This document shows, one piece after another, positions 1 through 9,572 of a DNA stretch of 64,000 nt (positions are counted from its first letter, which is position 1; the number at the start of each line of letters is the position of its first letter). The translations under genes were made by a program, and so were the position numbers. Source of the stretch: CAWALV01 sp963782965 (GTDB lineage: Bacteria > Actinomycetota > Actinomycetes > Acidothermales > Acidothermaceae); assembly GCA_963782965.1 (NCBI GenBank), contig CAWALV010000002.1:1178001-1242000 (forward strand), written 5' to 3'. The notes beneath the pieces were generated by a model. That model was not told the origin of the DNA and ran no database searches. It worked only from the letters and a program-made list of their open reading frames with translations.

Positions 1-274
1 CGACGGCGCTGAGACCGAGGAGGGCCGCGAGGTTGAACAGGTTCGAGCCCACCACAATGCCTGCGCCGATGTCGTGGTGCCCGGACTGCAGCGCGCTGAT
101 TGCCGCGGATATCTCCGGGGAGTCGGCACCCAGAGCGGCAAGCAGCCCCAGCAGGGGTTCGGGCAGGTCGAATCGTCGCCCGATCTTTTCTATGTCGCGC
201 GCCAGCACCAGGCTCGACACGATGCTGAGGCCGAGGGCCAGCACGAAGAAGACGAGGTCGGTCGTCGTCGACAC
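1..274 (-). CDS. Sodium/calcium exchanger family protein, N-terminal part (runs off the window)
   Basis: Read on the minus strand from a GTG at 274-272, the frame stays open to the window edge. About 91 residues are visible: a first hydrophobic helix (LVFFVLALGLSIVSSLVLA), then a segment with GADSPEISAAI and GSNLFNLAALLG. An acidic (G)xDSPE stretch plus GSNxFN is the alpha-repeat signature of the CaCA cation/Ca2+ exchanger superfamily, where the acidic residue binds the cation in the membrane. A GGGAGAGG stretch lies about 12 nt before the GTG. The C-terminal half lies outside the window, so ion specificity and full length cannot be judged. Confidence 0.72.
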   Translation of the reverse strand, partial: MSTTTDLVFFVLALGLSIVSSLVLARDIEKIGRRFDLPEPLLGLLAALGADSPEISAAISALQSGHHDIGAGIVVGSNLFNLAALLGLSAV

Positions 275-483
275 GTAGGAAGGCGTCCTCTCCCGCGCTG
301 GCAGCGGTTGGCGGCAGGTCTGTTTTTCAATCCCTGCCCGGCGATCGCGCTTCGACACCTCGCCGTCTGCCAGGTGTCGTCATGGGCGCCGGGGGAGACG
401 ATGGGGGAGGACGTGGGGAAGAGGATGGGGCGAACGAGCGCAGCAATCGGCGCAGTAACCGGGTGCAGCAGCAGGAGGTCGTG

Positions 484-1374
484 GTGGAGAAGCTAGGTAC
501 GGTCGCGGTTCTCGGCACCGGCATCATGGGCGCGCCGATGGCGCGCAACCTTGCGAACGCGGGGTTTGCAGTACGGGCGTGGAACCGTACGCGCGAGAAG
601 GCCGAGCAGCTCGCGGCCGGCCGTGGCGGTGCCGACGGGGTCGTGGTCTGCGACACGGCGGGGGATGCCGCCCGCGGTGCGGACTTCGTCCTCACCATGC
701 TCGGCGACGGCGACGCGGTCCGTTCGACGATGAATGGCCCGCAGGGTGCTCTTGCTGCGATGAGCAAGGCGGCGATCTGGCTGCAGTGCTCGACCGTCGG
801 TATCGAGGCCACCGAGGCGCTGGCCGCACTCGCGGCCGAACACGGCGTCGCGTTCGTCGATGCGCCGGTGCTCGGGACCAAGAAGCCGGCGGAGGACGCC
901 GCTTTGACCGTGCTGGCGTCGGGCCCGGTCGAACTCGAAGAGCGCTGCCGTCCGGTCTTCGAGGCCGTCGGGCAGCGCTACCGCTGGCTCGGCCCCGCCG
1001 GCACCGGCAGCCGCCTGAAGCTGGTCGTCAACAGCTGGGTGCTCGCCGTCGTCGGTGCGGTCTCCGAGGCGGTTGCGCTCGCGGAGGGGCTCGAGCTCGA
1101 TCCACAGCTGTTCTTCTCGACCCTCGAAGGGTCGCAGCTCGATACGCCGTACGTGCACCTCAAAGGTCAAGCGATGGTGCGTCGCGAATTCGCACCGGCC
1201 TTCTCGGCGTCCGGTGCGGCCAAGGACGCCGGCCTCATCGTGGAGGCAGCACGGGCGGCCGGGGTGTCCGCCGACGTGGCGCAGGCGATGTCGGCCAAGT
1301 TTCGGCGCACGATCGAGCTGGGTCACGGCAGAGACGACATGGCCGCCGCTTACTACGCCAGCGCAGTCAGCTGA
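484..1374 (+). CDS. NAD(P)-dependent beta-hydroxyacid dehydrogenase (3-hydroxyisobutyrate dehydrogenase-like)
   Basis: 296-aa soluble oxidoreductase. The N-terminus carries a Rossmann dinucleotide motif (VLGTGIMGAPMARNL, residues ~8-22). It is followed by the family substrate loop DAPVLGTKKPAEDAALTV, where HIBADH/6-PGDH-type enzymes have DAPVSGG, and a helix with the expected catalytic lysine (SRLKLVVNSW). Members oxidise short beta-hydroxyacids or reduce succinate/glyoxylate semialdehydes; the substrate here is unknown. The longer open frame from 382 encodes a low-complexity prefix, but AGGAGG at 473-478 sits 5 nt before GTG 484, so that start is chosen. The gene ends just before a palindromic repeat that separates it from a convergent oxidoreductase gene. 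Confidence 0.85.
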   Translation: MEKLGTVAVLGTGIMGAPMARNLANAGFAVRAWNRTREKAEQLAAGRGGADGVVVCDTAGDAARGADFVLTMLGDGDAVRSTMNGPQGALAAMSKAAIWLQCSTVGIEATEALAALAAEHGVAFVDAPVLGTKKPAEDAALTVLASGPVELEERCRPVFEAVGQRYRWLGPAGTGSRLKLVVNSWVLAVVGAVSEAVALAEGLELDPQLFFSTLEGSQLDTPYVHLKGQAMVRREFAPAFSASGAAKDAGLIVEAARAAGVSADVAQAMSAKFRRTIELGHGRDDMAAAYYASAVS

Positions 1375-1389
1375 CCCATTCCACGGTTG

Positions 1390-1426
1390 CCGAAGACTTG
1401 TGCAAAGAGCTGCACGAAGTCTTCGG
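1390..1426. repeat. Palindromic repeat copy A (between convergent genes)
   Basis: Near-perfect inverted repeat: left arm CCGAAGACTTGTGCA (1390-1404), 6-nt loop, right arm TGCACGAAGTCTTCGG (1411-1426), one bulged base. It lies exactly between the stop codons of two convergent genes (1374 and 1447). The same palindrome recurs at 40640-40680 and 41332-41369. It could work as a bidirectional terminator, but recurrence at unrelated sites suggests a REP-like dispersed element. Confidence 0.8.
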
Positions 1427-1446
1427 GAACCGCACCGAACGGAATG

Positions 1447-2070
1447 TCAAGCCGCGAGTCGGCGCCGGAGTTCGCTGGCCTGGAGGTCGGCGGTGTACAC
1501 GGGCGTTCCCGGCTGTTGATCGCGACCCTTGACGAGTGGGCCGTTGTCGACGGAGTCGAAGCCGAGTTCGTCGACGAGGCTCATCACCACGGCCTTGGCT
1601 GCGGCGTCGTCGCCGGTCACGGGCAACGCGATCCGGTCGCCCGCGTTGCGCGGCCGGCCGAAGTCGCGCAGGTGCTCCCAGAAGATCGAGTTGAATGTCT
1701 TCACGACCCGCGCGTCCGGCAGGTGAGCCGCGACCAGTTCGCTCGACCCGACCTCCCCGTCCAGAAGTTGCGGGATGTCGCCGTCGCGCTCCGCATAGTA
1801 GTTCGTCGCGTCGATGACGATCTTGCCCTTGCTGCCTTCGACGGGCACGTCCCCGTATGCCCCGAACGGGACTGCCAGCACGATGACCCCGCCGAAGCGC
1901 ATGGCTTCTTCGGTGGTGGCCGCCCGGGCGTTCGACCCGATCGCGTCGATGAGTTTGTCGAGGGTTTCTGGCCCACGCGAGTTGCTGAGCGCTACCTGGT
2001 GGCCTTGCTCGGCCAGCCGGGTCGCGAGCGTGCTGCCGATGTGTCCGGAGCCGACGAACCCGATGTTCAC
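1447..2070 (-). CDS. NADPH-dependent F420 reductase-like oxidoreductase
   Basis: 207-aa protein of the NAD(P)-binding F420:NADPH oxidoreductase (FNO)-like family. It opens with a Rossmann motif (NIGFVGSGHIGSTLATRL), then SNSRGPETL (NADPH phosphate-binding region), VIVLAVPFGAY, IDATNYYAERDG and VKTFNSIFWEHL. The last two segments match the DxTNP and KAFN positions of the family. Family members transfer hydride between NADPH and F420 or related acceptors; many actinobacterial paralogues have undefined substrates. The start is GTG 2070, with GGGAGG 7 nt upstream; the open frame to 2112 adds 14 unlikely residues. It is convergent with the dehydrogenase gene across repeat A and divergent from the exporter gene at 2239. 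Confidence 0.83.
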   Translation of the reverse strand: MNIGFVGSGHIGSTLATRLAEQGHQVALSNSRGPETLDKLIDAIGSNARAATTEEAMRFGGVIVLAVPFGAYGDVPVEGSKGKIVIDATNYYAERDGDIPQLLDGEVGSSELVAAHLPDARVVKTFNSIFWEHLRDFGRPRNAGDRIALPVTGDDAAAKAVVMSLVDELGFDSVDNGPLVKGRDQQPGTPVYTADLQASELRRRLAA

Positions 2071-2238
2071 GATTCGGCCTCCCCTCGTCGTCCGTTCTCT
2101 TCCATGGCCCATGAATTCTTGCCGAGGTCGGCATCGACAAACGATCCGGACCGCTAGGGCTGGCTCACGGTAGGGCGCGGGCGGTGCGGCGATGATGGGC
2201 GAGGGTCAGCCGGGCGCAAGCCGGGAAGGGCCTTCTTC

Positions 2239-3797
2239 GTGCGCTTCTTCGACCAAGCCGGGTCACCCGCCACCCCGACACAAGAGCAGAGCCAGGCCGT
2301 GACTGATTCCGAGGCGCCCGACGCCGACCGATGGAAGGCGCTCGGAGTCTGTCTGGTCGCGGGTTTCATGACCCTGCTCGACGTCAGCATCGTCAACGTC
2401 GCGTTGCCGTCGATCCGCACCGGGTTGTCGGCGTCCTCGAGCACCCTGCAGTGGATCACTGCCGGCTACGCCCTCGCGTTCGGCCTCACCCTGGTGCCGG
2501 CCGGCCGGCTCGGAGACGCGAGAAGCCGCCGCCTGGTCTTCGCCGTCGGGTTGGTGGTCTTCACTGCAGCCAGCGGGTTCGCGGGCGCCGCGACGTCCTC
2601 GCTATGGCTGGTCGTGGCCCGCATCGTCCAAGGTCTCGGCGCGGGTTTGGTCAGCCCGCAGGTTGCCGGCTTCATCCAGGTGCTGTTTCGAGGTGGCGAG
2701 CGGGCGAAGGCGTTCGGGCTCTTCGGTGCGACCGTTGGCATCTCGACGGCCATCGGGCCCGTCGTCGGCGGCGCGCTCATTCTCGGCGCCGGAGTCGACA
2801 ACGGTTGGCGTTGGGTCTTCTACGTGAACCTGCCGATCGGGGTGCTGGCGTTGGTGCTGGCCCGGCGCTACCTGCCCCGCGGATCGCGATCGACCGGACG
2901 CCGCCAAAGCCTCGACCCGGTCGGTGTCGGCCTCTTCGCCGGCGCCATGTTCGCGTTGCTGTGGCCGCTCGTCGAAGGCAGCCAGGCCTCGCTAGCCGAT
3001 CGTCAGTGGTGGCTGGAAGCGGTCGCCGCATCGGCGCTGGCCGCGTTCGTTTTGTGGGAGCGCCGGCTGGGCAAGCGTGGTGGCCAGCCGATGGTCGACC
3101 TCAGCCTCTTCCGGCTCCGGTCGTACGCACTCGGGACATCGCTTGCTGCCGTCTATTTCGCCGGCTTCACCCCGTTGTTCCTCGTGCTCACGCTCTACCT
3201 CCAGGTCGGCCTGGGCTACGACGCGTTGCTCGCCGGCGTCACCAGCCTGCCGTTCGCCATCGGCGCGGCGGTGGCTGCTGGTTTCGGCGGCCGGTTCGTC
3301 ACCCGGTTCGGTCGTTCGCAGGTGGTGCTGGGCCTGGTCTTCGTCGCCGTCGGCATGGCGGCGCTCTACGAGGTCGTCGGGCGGGTGCATCACGGCGTGG
3401 GCCTGGCGTTCGCCGGACCGCTGCTCGTGGCCGGGCTCGGCAGCGGCACGGTCATCGCCCCGAACCAGACGCTGACGTTGTCGGAGGTTCCGCGCGCCGG
3501 TGGCGGCAGCGGCGCCGGCGTGGTGCAGACCGCGCAGCGCGCCGGTGCCGCCGTCGGGATCGCGGTGGTGACGGCGGTCTTCTTCTCCGATGTGGCACAG
3601 ACCGCGGGCTCGCACGCATCGGGCGGCTCCGCCGCCGGTCGGCCCGGCGGTTTCGGCGTCTACTCGCACGCGATGCGTGTCGGCGTCGCCACCGACCTCG
3701 CGTTCGTCTGTGTCGCGTTCGTCATCGGGCTACTGGACGTCGTCCCCGCGCAGCGCTTGCTGGGATTCGTCCGGCGGCTGCGCGGTGCTGGCGGCAG

Positions 3798-3801
<4 letters not shown>
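2239..3801 (+). CDS. MFS drug exporter, DHA2 (14-helix, EmrB/QacA) type
   Basis: 520-aa polytopic inner-membrane protein. After a ~30-residue soluble N-terminus comes a helix ending in LLDVSIVNVALPSI, the DHA2 motif D1 (LDxTIVNVALP). It is followed by the motif A loop GRLGDARSRRLVF, VARIVQGLGAGLVSPQ (motif B) and the motif C region GATVGISTAIGPVVGGALI. The length and helix density fit a 14-TM proton-driven multidrug antiporter. The GTG start at 2239 follows GGAAGGG at 8 nt. Its TAA stop overlaps the stop of the convergent glycerol kinase gene by a few bases. The substrate is unknown. Confidence 0.88.
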
Positions 3802-5315
<1,514 letters not shown>

Positions 5316-5473
5316 GCTTACTCCGTTCGCTCCGCATGTCGGCGGCCGGGCGGCTTCGCGCGGGCGCTCGGCCCAGCTCACGCTATCCGTTATCACCTCG
5401 CCTGCCGCTGTCGCCACGTAGACTCGACTACCTGCCGCGGCGTCCGCCGCGTTCCCTCCCGCGATGGGCCCTG

Positions 5474-6418
5474 ATGAGCAACGATCGGTCGTTACCGGAC
5501 GATTCTGCTGCGAGCCTGCCGCTGTTCGGCTCCTGGCCGCCGCCGCAGCCGGGAGCCGACGTCGCACCTGACGGCGTCGTCGGCACGGGAGTCGTACCCG
5601 GGCCACCGCCGGGGCCACCGCCCGGTTACGGGCCGCAGCCCGGTTACAGTCCCCAACCGGCCCGCGCCTCGAAATGGGGAAAGGCCGGTGGCGGCGCAGC
5701 GGCGGGCGCGGGCATTGCGGCAAAAGCCGGGTTCTTGGGCAAGCTCGCGCTGTTGTTCAAGGGCGCAACGCTGCTCGCCAAGTTCAAGCTTGCGGCGACG
5801 ATGCTCATTTCCGTCGCCGCCTACAGCTGGTTGTTCGGCTGGCGATACGCCGTCGGCTTCGTGGCACTCATTGCGGTGCACGAGTTCGGTCACGTGATCG
5901 TCAACCGCGCCCAGGGCGTGCCGGTGTCACTGCCCACGTTCATCCCGTTCCTCGGCGCGTTCGTCAAAGTCGCCCCGCGCAGCGTCCGGGAAGAAGCGAT
6001 CGGCGCCATCGCCGGCCCGGTGTTCGGAACCGCTGCGGCGATCGCGTTGCTCGAGGTGTCACAGCACTCCCGGCTGTTGCAGGCGCTGGCCTATGCCGGC
6101 TTCTTCATCAACTTGTTCAATCTGATCCCGGCGCTGCCGTTCGACGGTGGCCGGGTCGCGGGCGCCTTGCATCCGGCGTTGTGGGTCGTGGGCTTCGGCG
6201 GTGTCGTGGCGCTCGAAATCTGGCGGCCGACCCCGATCCTGCTCCTGGTTCTGATCTTCGGCGGCATCGAGATGTTTCGCCGGATCAGGCGTCGCGCGTG
6301 GGTGAACAACGCCTACTACGCAATGAGCAAGGTGAGCCGCGCTGCGATCGGGACGACGTACCTCGGCGTCGCGCTGGTCTGCCTGTGGGGCATCAACGCG
6401 GCATACGTCCCGCGCTGA
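5474..6418 (+). CDS. Site-2 protease family (M50) membrane metalloprotease
   Basis: 314-aa membrane protein. A proline/glycine-rich cytoplasmic N-terminus (residues ~15-65, PGPPPGPPPGYGPQPGY) precedes several hydrophobic helices. The zinc-binding HEFGH is at residues 136-140 and the second metal ligand motif PALPFDGGRV at ~219-228, the pair that defines M50 rhomboid-unrelated intramembrane proteases. No PDZ domain is seen, so it belongs to the short PDZ-less group. Possible roles include regulated intramembrane proteolysis of anti-sigma factors, but no such partner gene is adjacent. ATG 5474 is the first start after the upstream non-homologous frame. TAGACT near 5417 is a candidate -10 with a ~50-nt leader. 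Confidence 0.86.
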   Translation: MSNDRSLPDDSAASLPLFGSWPPPQPGADVAPDGVVGTGVVPGPPPGPPPGYGPQPGYSPQPARASKWGKAGGGAAAGAGIAAKAGFLGKLALLFKGATLLAKFKLAATMLISVAAYSWLFGWRYAVGFVALIAVHEFGHVIVNRAQGVPVSLPTFIPFLGAFVKVAPRSVREEAIGAIAGPVFGTAAAIALLEVSQHSRLLQALAYAGFFINLFNLIPALPFDGGRVAGALHPALWVVGFGGVVALEIWRPTPILLLVLIFGGIEMFRRIRRRAWVNNAYYAMSKVSRAAIGTTYLGVALVCLWGINAAYVPR

Positions 6419-6422
6419 ATGG

Positions 6423-7023
6423 TCAGGCGCTGCGGCGCAGATCGATGAGTGCGGCGCGCATCTGCTCGCGCGCTGCCACGCCGAGTTCTTCGGTTACGGG
6501 CACCGTGAGGTCGCTCAACACCGCGACCCGGTATCCCAGCGCGGCGGCGTCGATCGCGGTGCTCTTCACGCAATGGCTCTCGGCGATCCCACACACGTCG
6601 ACGGCGCCCACGTGCGCTGCACGCAGGATTTCGGCGAGCGACCGCCCACCCGCATCGACGCCGTCGAATCCCGAATAGGCGGCCGCGTGCTCGCCCTTGC
6701 GGGTACGCACGACCTCGGGTAGGTCGTCGACGGCCGCTGCAACGGTAGGGTGCAACTCGGCGCTCGGTGATCCCGCGATGCCGTGCGGCGGCCACGTGTC
6801 GGCGAAGTCGGGTGCTGACGAGAAGTGCTCGCCGGGGTCGACGTGCCAGTCCTGCGTGGTCACCACGAGCGCGTACCTGTCGTGCCGATCGCGCAGGTAG
6901 GCCGCGATTCGCGCGGCGACGTCGTTGCCGCCGGCGACGGGCAGCTCCCCGCCCTCGCAAAACGTCGGCTGAACGTCGACCACGATCAGCGCGCGCGTCC
7001 AGACCCAGCGCTTGTGTCGTCAC
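6423..7023 (-). CDS. Isochorismatase/nicotinamidase family hydrolase, apparently frameshifted near its N-terminus
   Basis: The body (from 6983 down) encodes a cysteine hydrolase of the isochorismatase/PncA fold: VDVQPTFCEGGEL (catalytic Asp), VVTTQDWHVDP, VRTRKGEHAAAYSGFDG (catalytic Lys) and VCGIAESHCVKSTA (nucleophilic Cys). Nicotinamidase converts nicotinamide to nicotinate, which the pncB product at 36.4 kb would use. The expected start does not fit: GGGGAGG plus GTG 7023 begins MTTQALGLDARA in another frame. It would join LIVVDVQ only if the GC run at 6989-6997 were 2 nt longer. Without this the only start is GTG 6983, which lacks the first residues of beta-strand 1. This may be a sequencing indel, a recent mutation or slippage. 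Confidence 0.78.
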
Positions 7024-7171
7024 GTCGGCCTCCCCGGAAAGCGGAAAGAGGTGAGGACCGCTTCCCAGCCCATTCTGCCGCCGCTGGGCCGAGCCGGTGG
7101 CTACGCGCCGAGCCGATCGGGGCGGTAACGTAGATGGCCCGTTCTCAGGGCAGGCCGTCGGAAGGGACTCG

Positions 7172-9430
7172 GTGGGCGATACCCAACCGCAGCACGAGGC
7201 TGGGCCCGATTCGCGTGGCGACGAAACCGAGCTCGAGCGCGAGCAGCGGCACGTCGACGTCCTCTACCGGCGTCTCGACGAGCTGCGCGACCGAGCCGAA
7301 CGCGAGCTGGCCGCCGTCCGCCGCCAACGGGCGACGGGGACCCACCAGAACAGGTCCGAGCGCGATGCCTTCGCCGCGCTGTACGAGCGGCGCCTCGTGC
7401 AGCTGAACGCGGTCGAAGAGCGGCTGTGCTTCGGGCGGCTCGACCTGCTCGACGGTGGCCGGCGTTACGTCGGCCGGATCGGGCTCGCCGACGAAGAGCG
7501 CCGCCAGCTTCTCGTCGACTGGCGGGCGCCCGCCGCGCGGCTGTTCTACCAGGCGACGGCGGCCGCGCCGGGAGACGTCGTCCGCCGGCGCCATCTCACG
7601 ACCCGCGGCCGCCAGCTCATCGCGCTCGAGGACGAGGTGCTCGACCTGGACGCACTCGACCCCGACGACCGTTTGACGTTGTCGGGCGAGGGTGCGTTGC
7701 TGGCTGCGCTCACTGCACACCGCACCGGCCGGATGGCTGACATCGTCGCGACCATCCAGGCCGAACAGGATGAGATCATCCGGTCTCCCGCGCCCGGCAT
7801 CCTCGTCGTCCAGGGCGGGCCCGGCACGGGCAAGACCGCAGTCGCGTTGCACCGCGCGGCCTTCCTCCTCTACACCCACCGGGAGCGGCTCGCGCGCAGC
7901 GGGGTGCTCGTCATCGGCCCGAACCCGGTCTTCTTGCGTTACATCGACAAGGTGCTGCCCTCGCTCGGTGAGACCGGCGTGGTGATGTCGACCGTCGGGG
8001 AGCTTTATCCCGGTGTCGCCGCGACCGGCGATGACCGGTCGGGCGTCGCTGCGCTGAAAGGCGATCGACGGATGGCCGACGTGATCGCCGCCGCCGTACG
8101 AGCCCGGCAGCGGGTGCCGGAGACGGCCAAACCGATGAACGTCGAAGGGCACGAAGTCGTGCTGCGCCCGAACGTCGTCGCCGCCGCCCAGGCCCGCGCT
8201 CGTGCGACGCGCAAGCCGCACAACAACGCTCGTGTCGGTTACGTCAAGGACGTGCTCGACGATCTCGCCGGTCAGTACGCGCGGACGCTCGGCATCGAGC
8301 CGACCGCGCAGACCCGGCGCGAACTGCTCGACGATCTGCGGGCCGCACGAGATGTGCGCCGGGAGGTGAACCTGACGTGGATGCCCCTGACGCCGCAGCA
8401 ACTGCTCGCCGACCTTTACGCCGATCCCGAGCTGCTGGTGCAGGCCGCGCCACACCTGGACGACGACGAGCGGGCGTTGCTCCAGCGTGAACGCAGCGCG
8501 CCGTGGACCGCTTCCGACGTGCCGCTGCTCGACGAAGCCGCGGAATTGCTGGGTGAGAACGAGACCGCCTTACGGGCGGGCGAGCAGCGCGCGCGAGACC
8601 GCCGTGCCGACGTCGAATACGCGCGGGAGGCACTGCAGGCGGGCGGCTACGGCGGCGGCCTGGTCACCGCCCAGATGCTGGCCGACCGGTTCGCCGACGA
8701 CGGGCCGACACTGTCGATCGCCGAGCGAGCCGCAGAGGATCGCAGCTGGGCGTACGGGCACGTCGTCATCGACGAAGCGCAGGAGCTTTCCGCGATGGCG
8801 TGGCGCTCGTTGATGCGCCGGTGCCCGACGAAGTCGATGACCGTGGTCGGCGATATCGCGCAGACCGGTTCGGCGGCGGGTGCCCGTTCGTGGGCGGAGG
8901 TCCTTCACCCCCACGTCGGCGACCGGTGGCGGTTGTCCGAGCTCACCGTCAACTACCGAACGCCCGCCCAGGTGATGCGCCTTGCCGCCGCCGTGCTGGC
9001 CGCGGCGGGTGTCGACGCCGCAACGCCGAGGTCGGTGCGCGAAGGCGACTCAGCGCCGGTGCTGGAAGAAACGACGGGTGACCCCGGCGCGGTACTGCAC
9101 GCCGTCCGGGCCGAGATGGACGCGACGGGCGACGGGAAACTGGCGGTCATCGTGCCGGCGCAACTCATCGATGCGGTGCACGAGGCATTGGTCGGCGGGC
9201 TGCCTGCGGGTTCGGTCGGGCGCGGCGGGGCGGGGCTCGACCTGCCGGTCGCACTGCTCGAAGTTCGCCAGGCGAAGGGCTTGGAGTTCGACGCGGTCGT
9301 GCTGGTCGAACCCAGCCTCGTCATGGCGGAGTCGCCGCATGGCGCCAACGACCTGTACGTGGCCATGAGCCGCCCGACCCAGCGCCTCAGGGTGCTGTAT
9401 TCGCGGCCACTGCCCGCCGGGTTCTCCTGA
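7172..9430 (+). CDS. HelD/HelR-type superfamily 1 ATPase (RNA polymerase recycling helicase-like)
   Basis: 752-aa UvrD/HelD-like protein. The N-terminal ~80 residues are strongly charged and predicted coiled coil (ELEREQRHVDVLYRRLDELRD), the arm that HelD proteins push into the RNA polymerase channel. Walker A is GGPGTGKTAVALHR (residue ~215); Walker B/motif II is VIDEAQELSAMAW (~532). Later motifs include MTVVGDIAQTGS, ELTVNYRTP, ARQAKGLEFDAVVLVEP-like text and YVAMSRPTQRLRVLY. Actinobacterial HelR/HelD proteins release stalled RNA polymerase and some confer rifampicin tolerance (family knowledge). GTG 7172 has GGAAGGG 5-6 nt upstream, better than GTG 7097. A TAACGT hexamer at 7126-7131 is a candidate -10. 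Confidence 0.88.
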   Translation: MGDTQPQHEAGPDSRGDETELEREQRHVDVLYRRLDELRDRAERELAAVRRQRATGTHQNRSERDAFAALYERRLVQLNAVEERLCFGRLDLLDGGRRYVGRIGLADEERRQLLVDWRAPAARLFYQATAAAPGDVVRRRHLTTRGRQLIALEDEVLDLDALDPDDRLTLSGEGALLAALTAHRTGRMADIVATIQAEQDEIIRSPAPGILVVQGGPGTGKTAVALHRAAFLLYTHRERLARSGVLVIGPNPVFLRYIDKVLPSLGETGVVMSTVGELYPGVAATGDDRSGVAALKGDRRMADVIAAAVRARQRVPETAKPMNVEGHEVVLRPNVVAAAQARARATRKPHNNARVGYVKDVLDDLAGQYARTLGIEPTAQTRRELLDDLRAARDVRREVNLTWMPLTPQQLLADLYADPELLVQAAPHLDDDERALLQRERSAPWTASDVPLLDEAAELLGENETALRAGEQRARDRRADVEYAREALQAGGYGGGLVTAQMLADRFADDGPTLSIAERAAEDRSWAYGHVVIDEAQELSAMAWRSLMRRCPTKSMTVVGDIAQTGSAAGARSWAEVLHPHVGDRWRLSELTVNYRTPAQVMRLAAAVLAAAGVDAATPRSVREGDSAPVLEETTGDPGAVLHAVRAEMDATGDGKLAVIVPAQLIDAVHEALVGGLPAGSVGRGGAGLDLPVALLEVRQAKGLEFDAVVLVEPSLVMAESPHGANDLYVAMSRPTQRLRVLYSRPLPAGFS

Positions 9431-9572
9431 GTTCAGCCCGGCGCCGCGGGTTTCTTCGGCTGCTTTCATGAACGCCACAGAAATCTCCCAGGCGCGAGCG
9501 GGAGAGTCGTCATACCGGCTCGGGGCACAACAGCATTGAGTCGGCGGTAGAGACGACTCGGAGGAGACAGCG

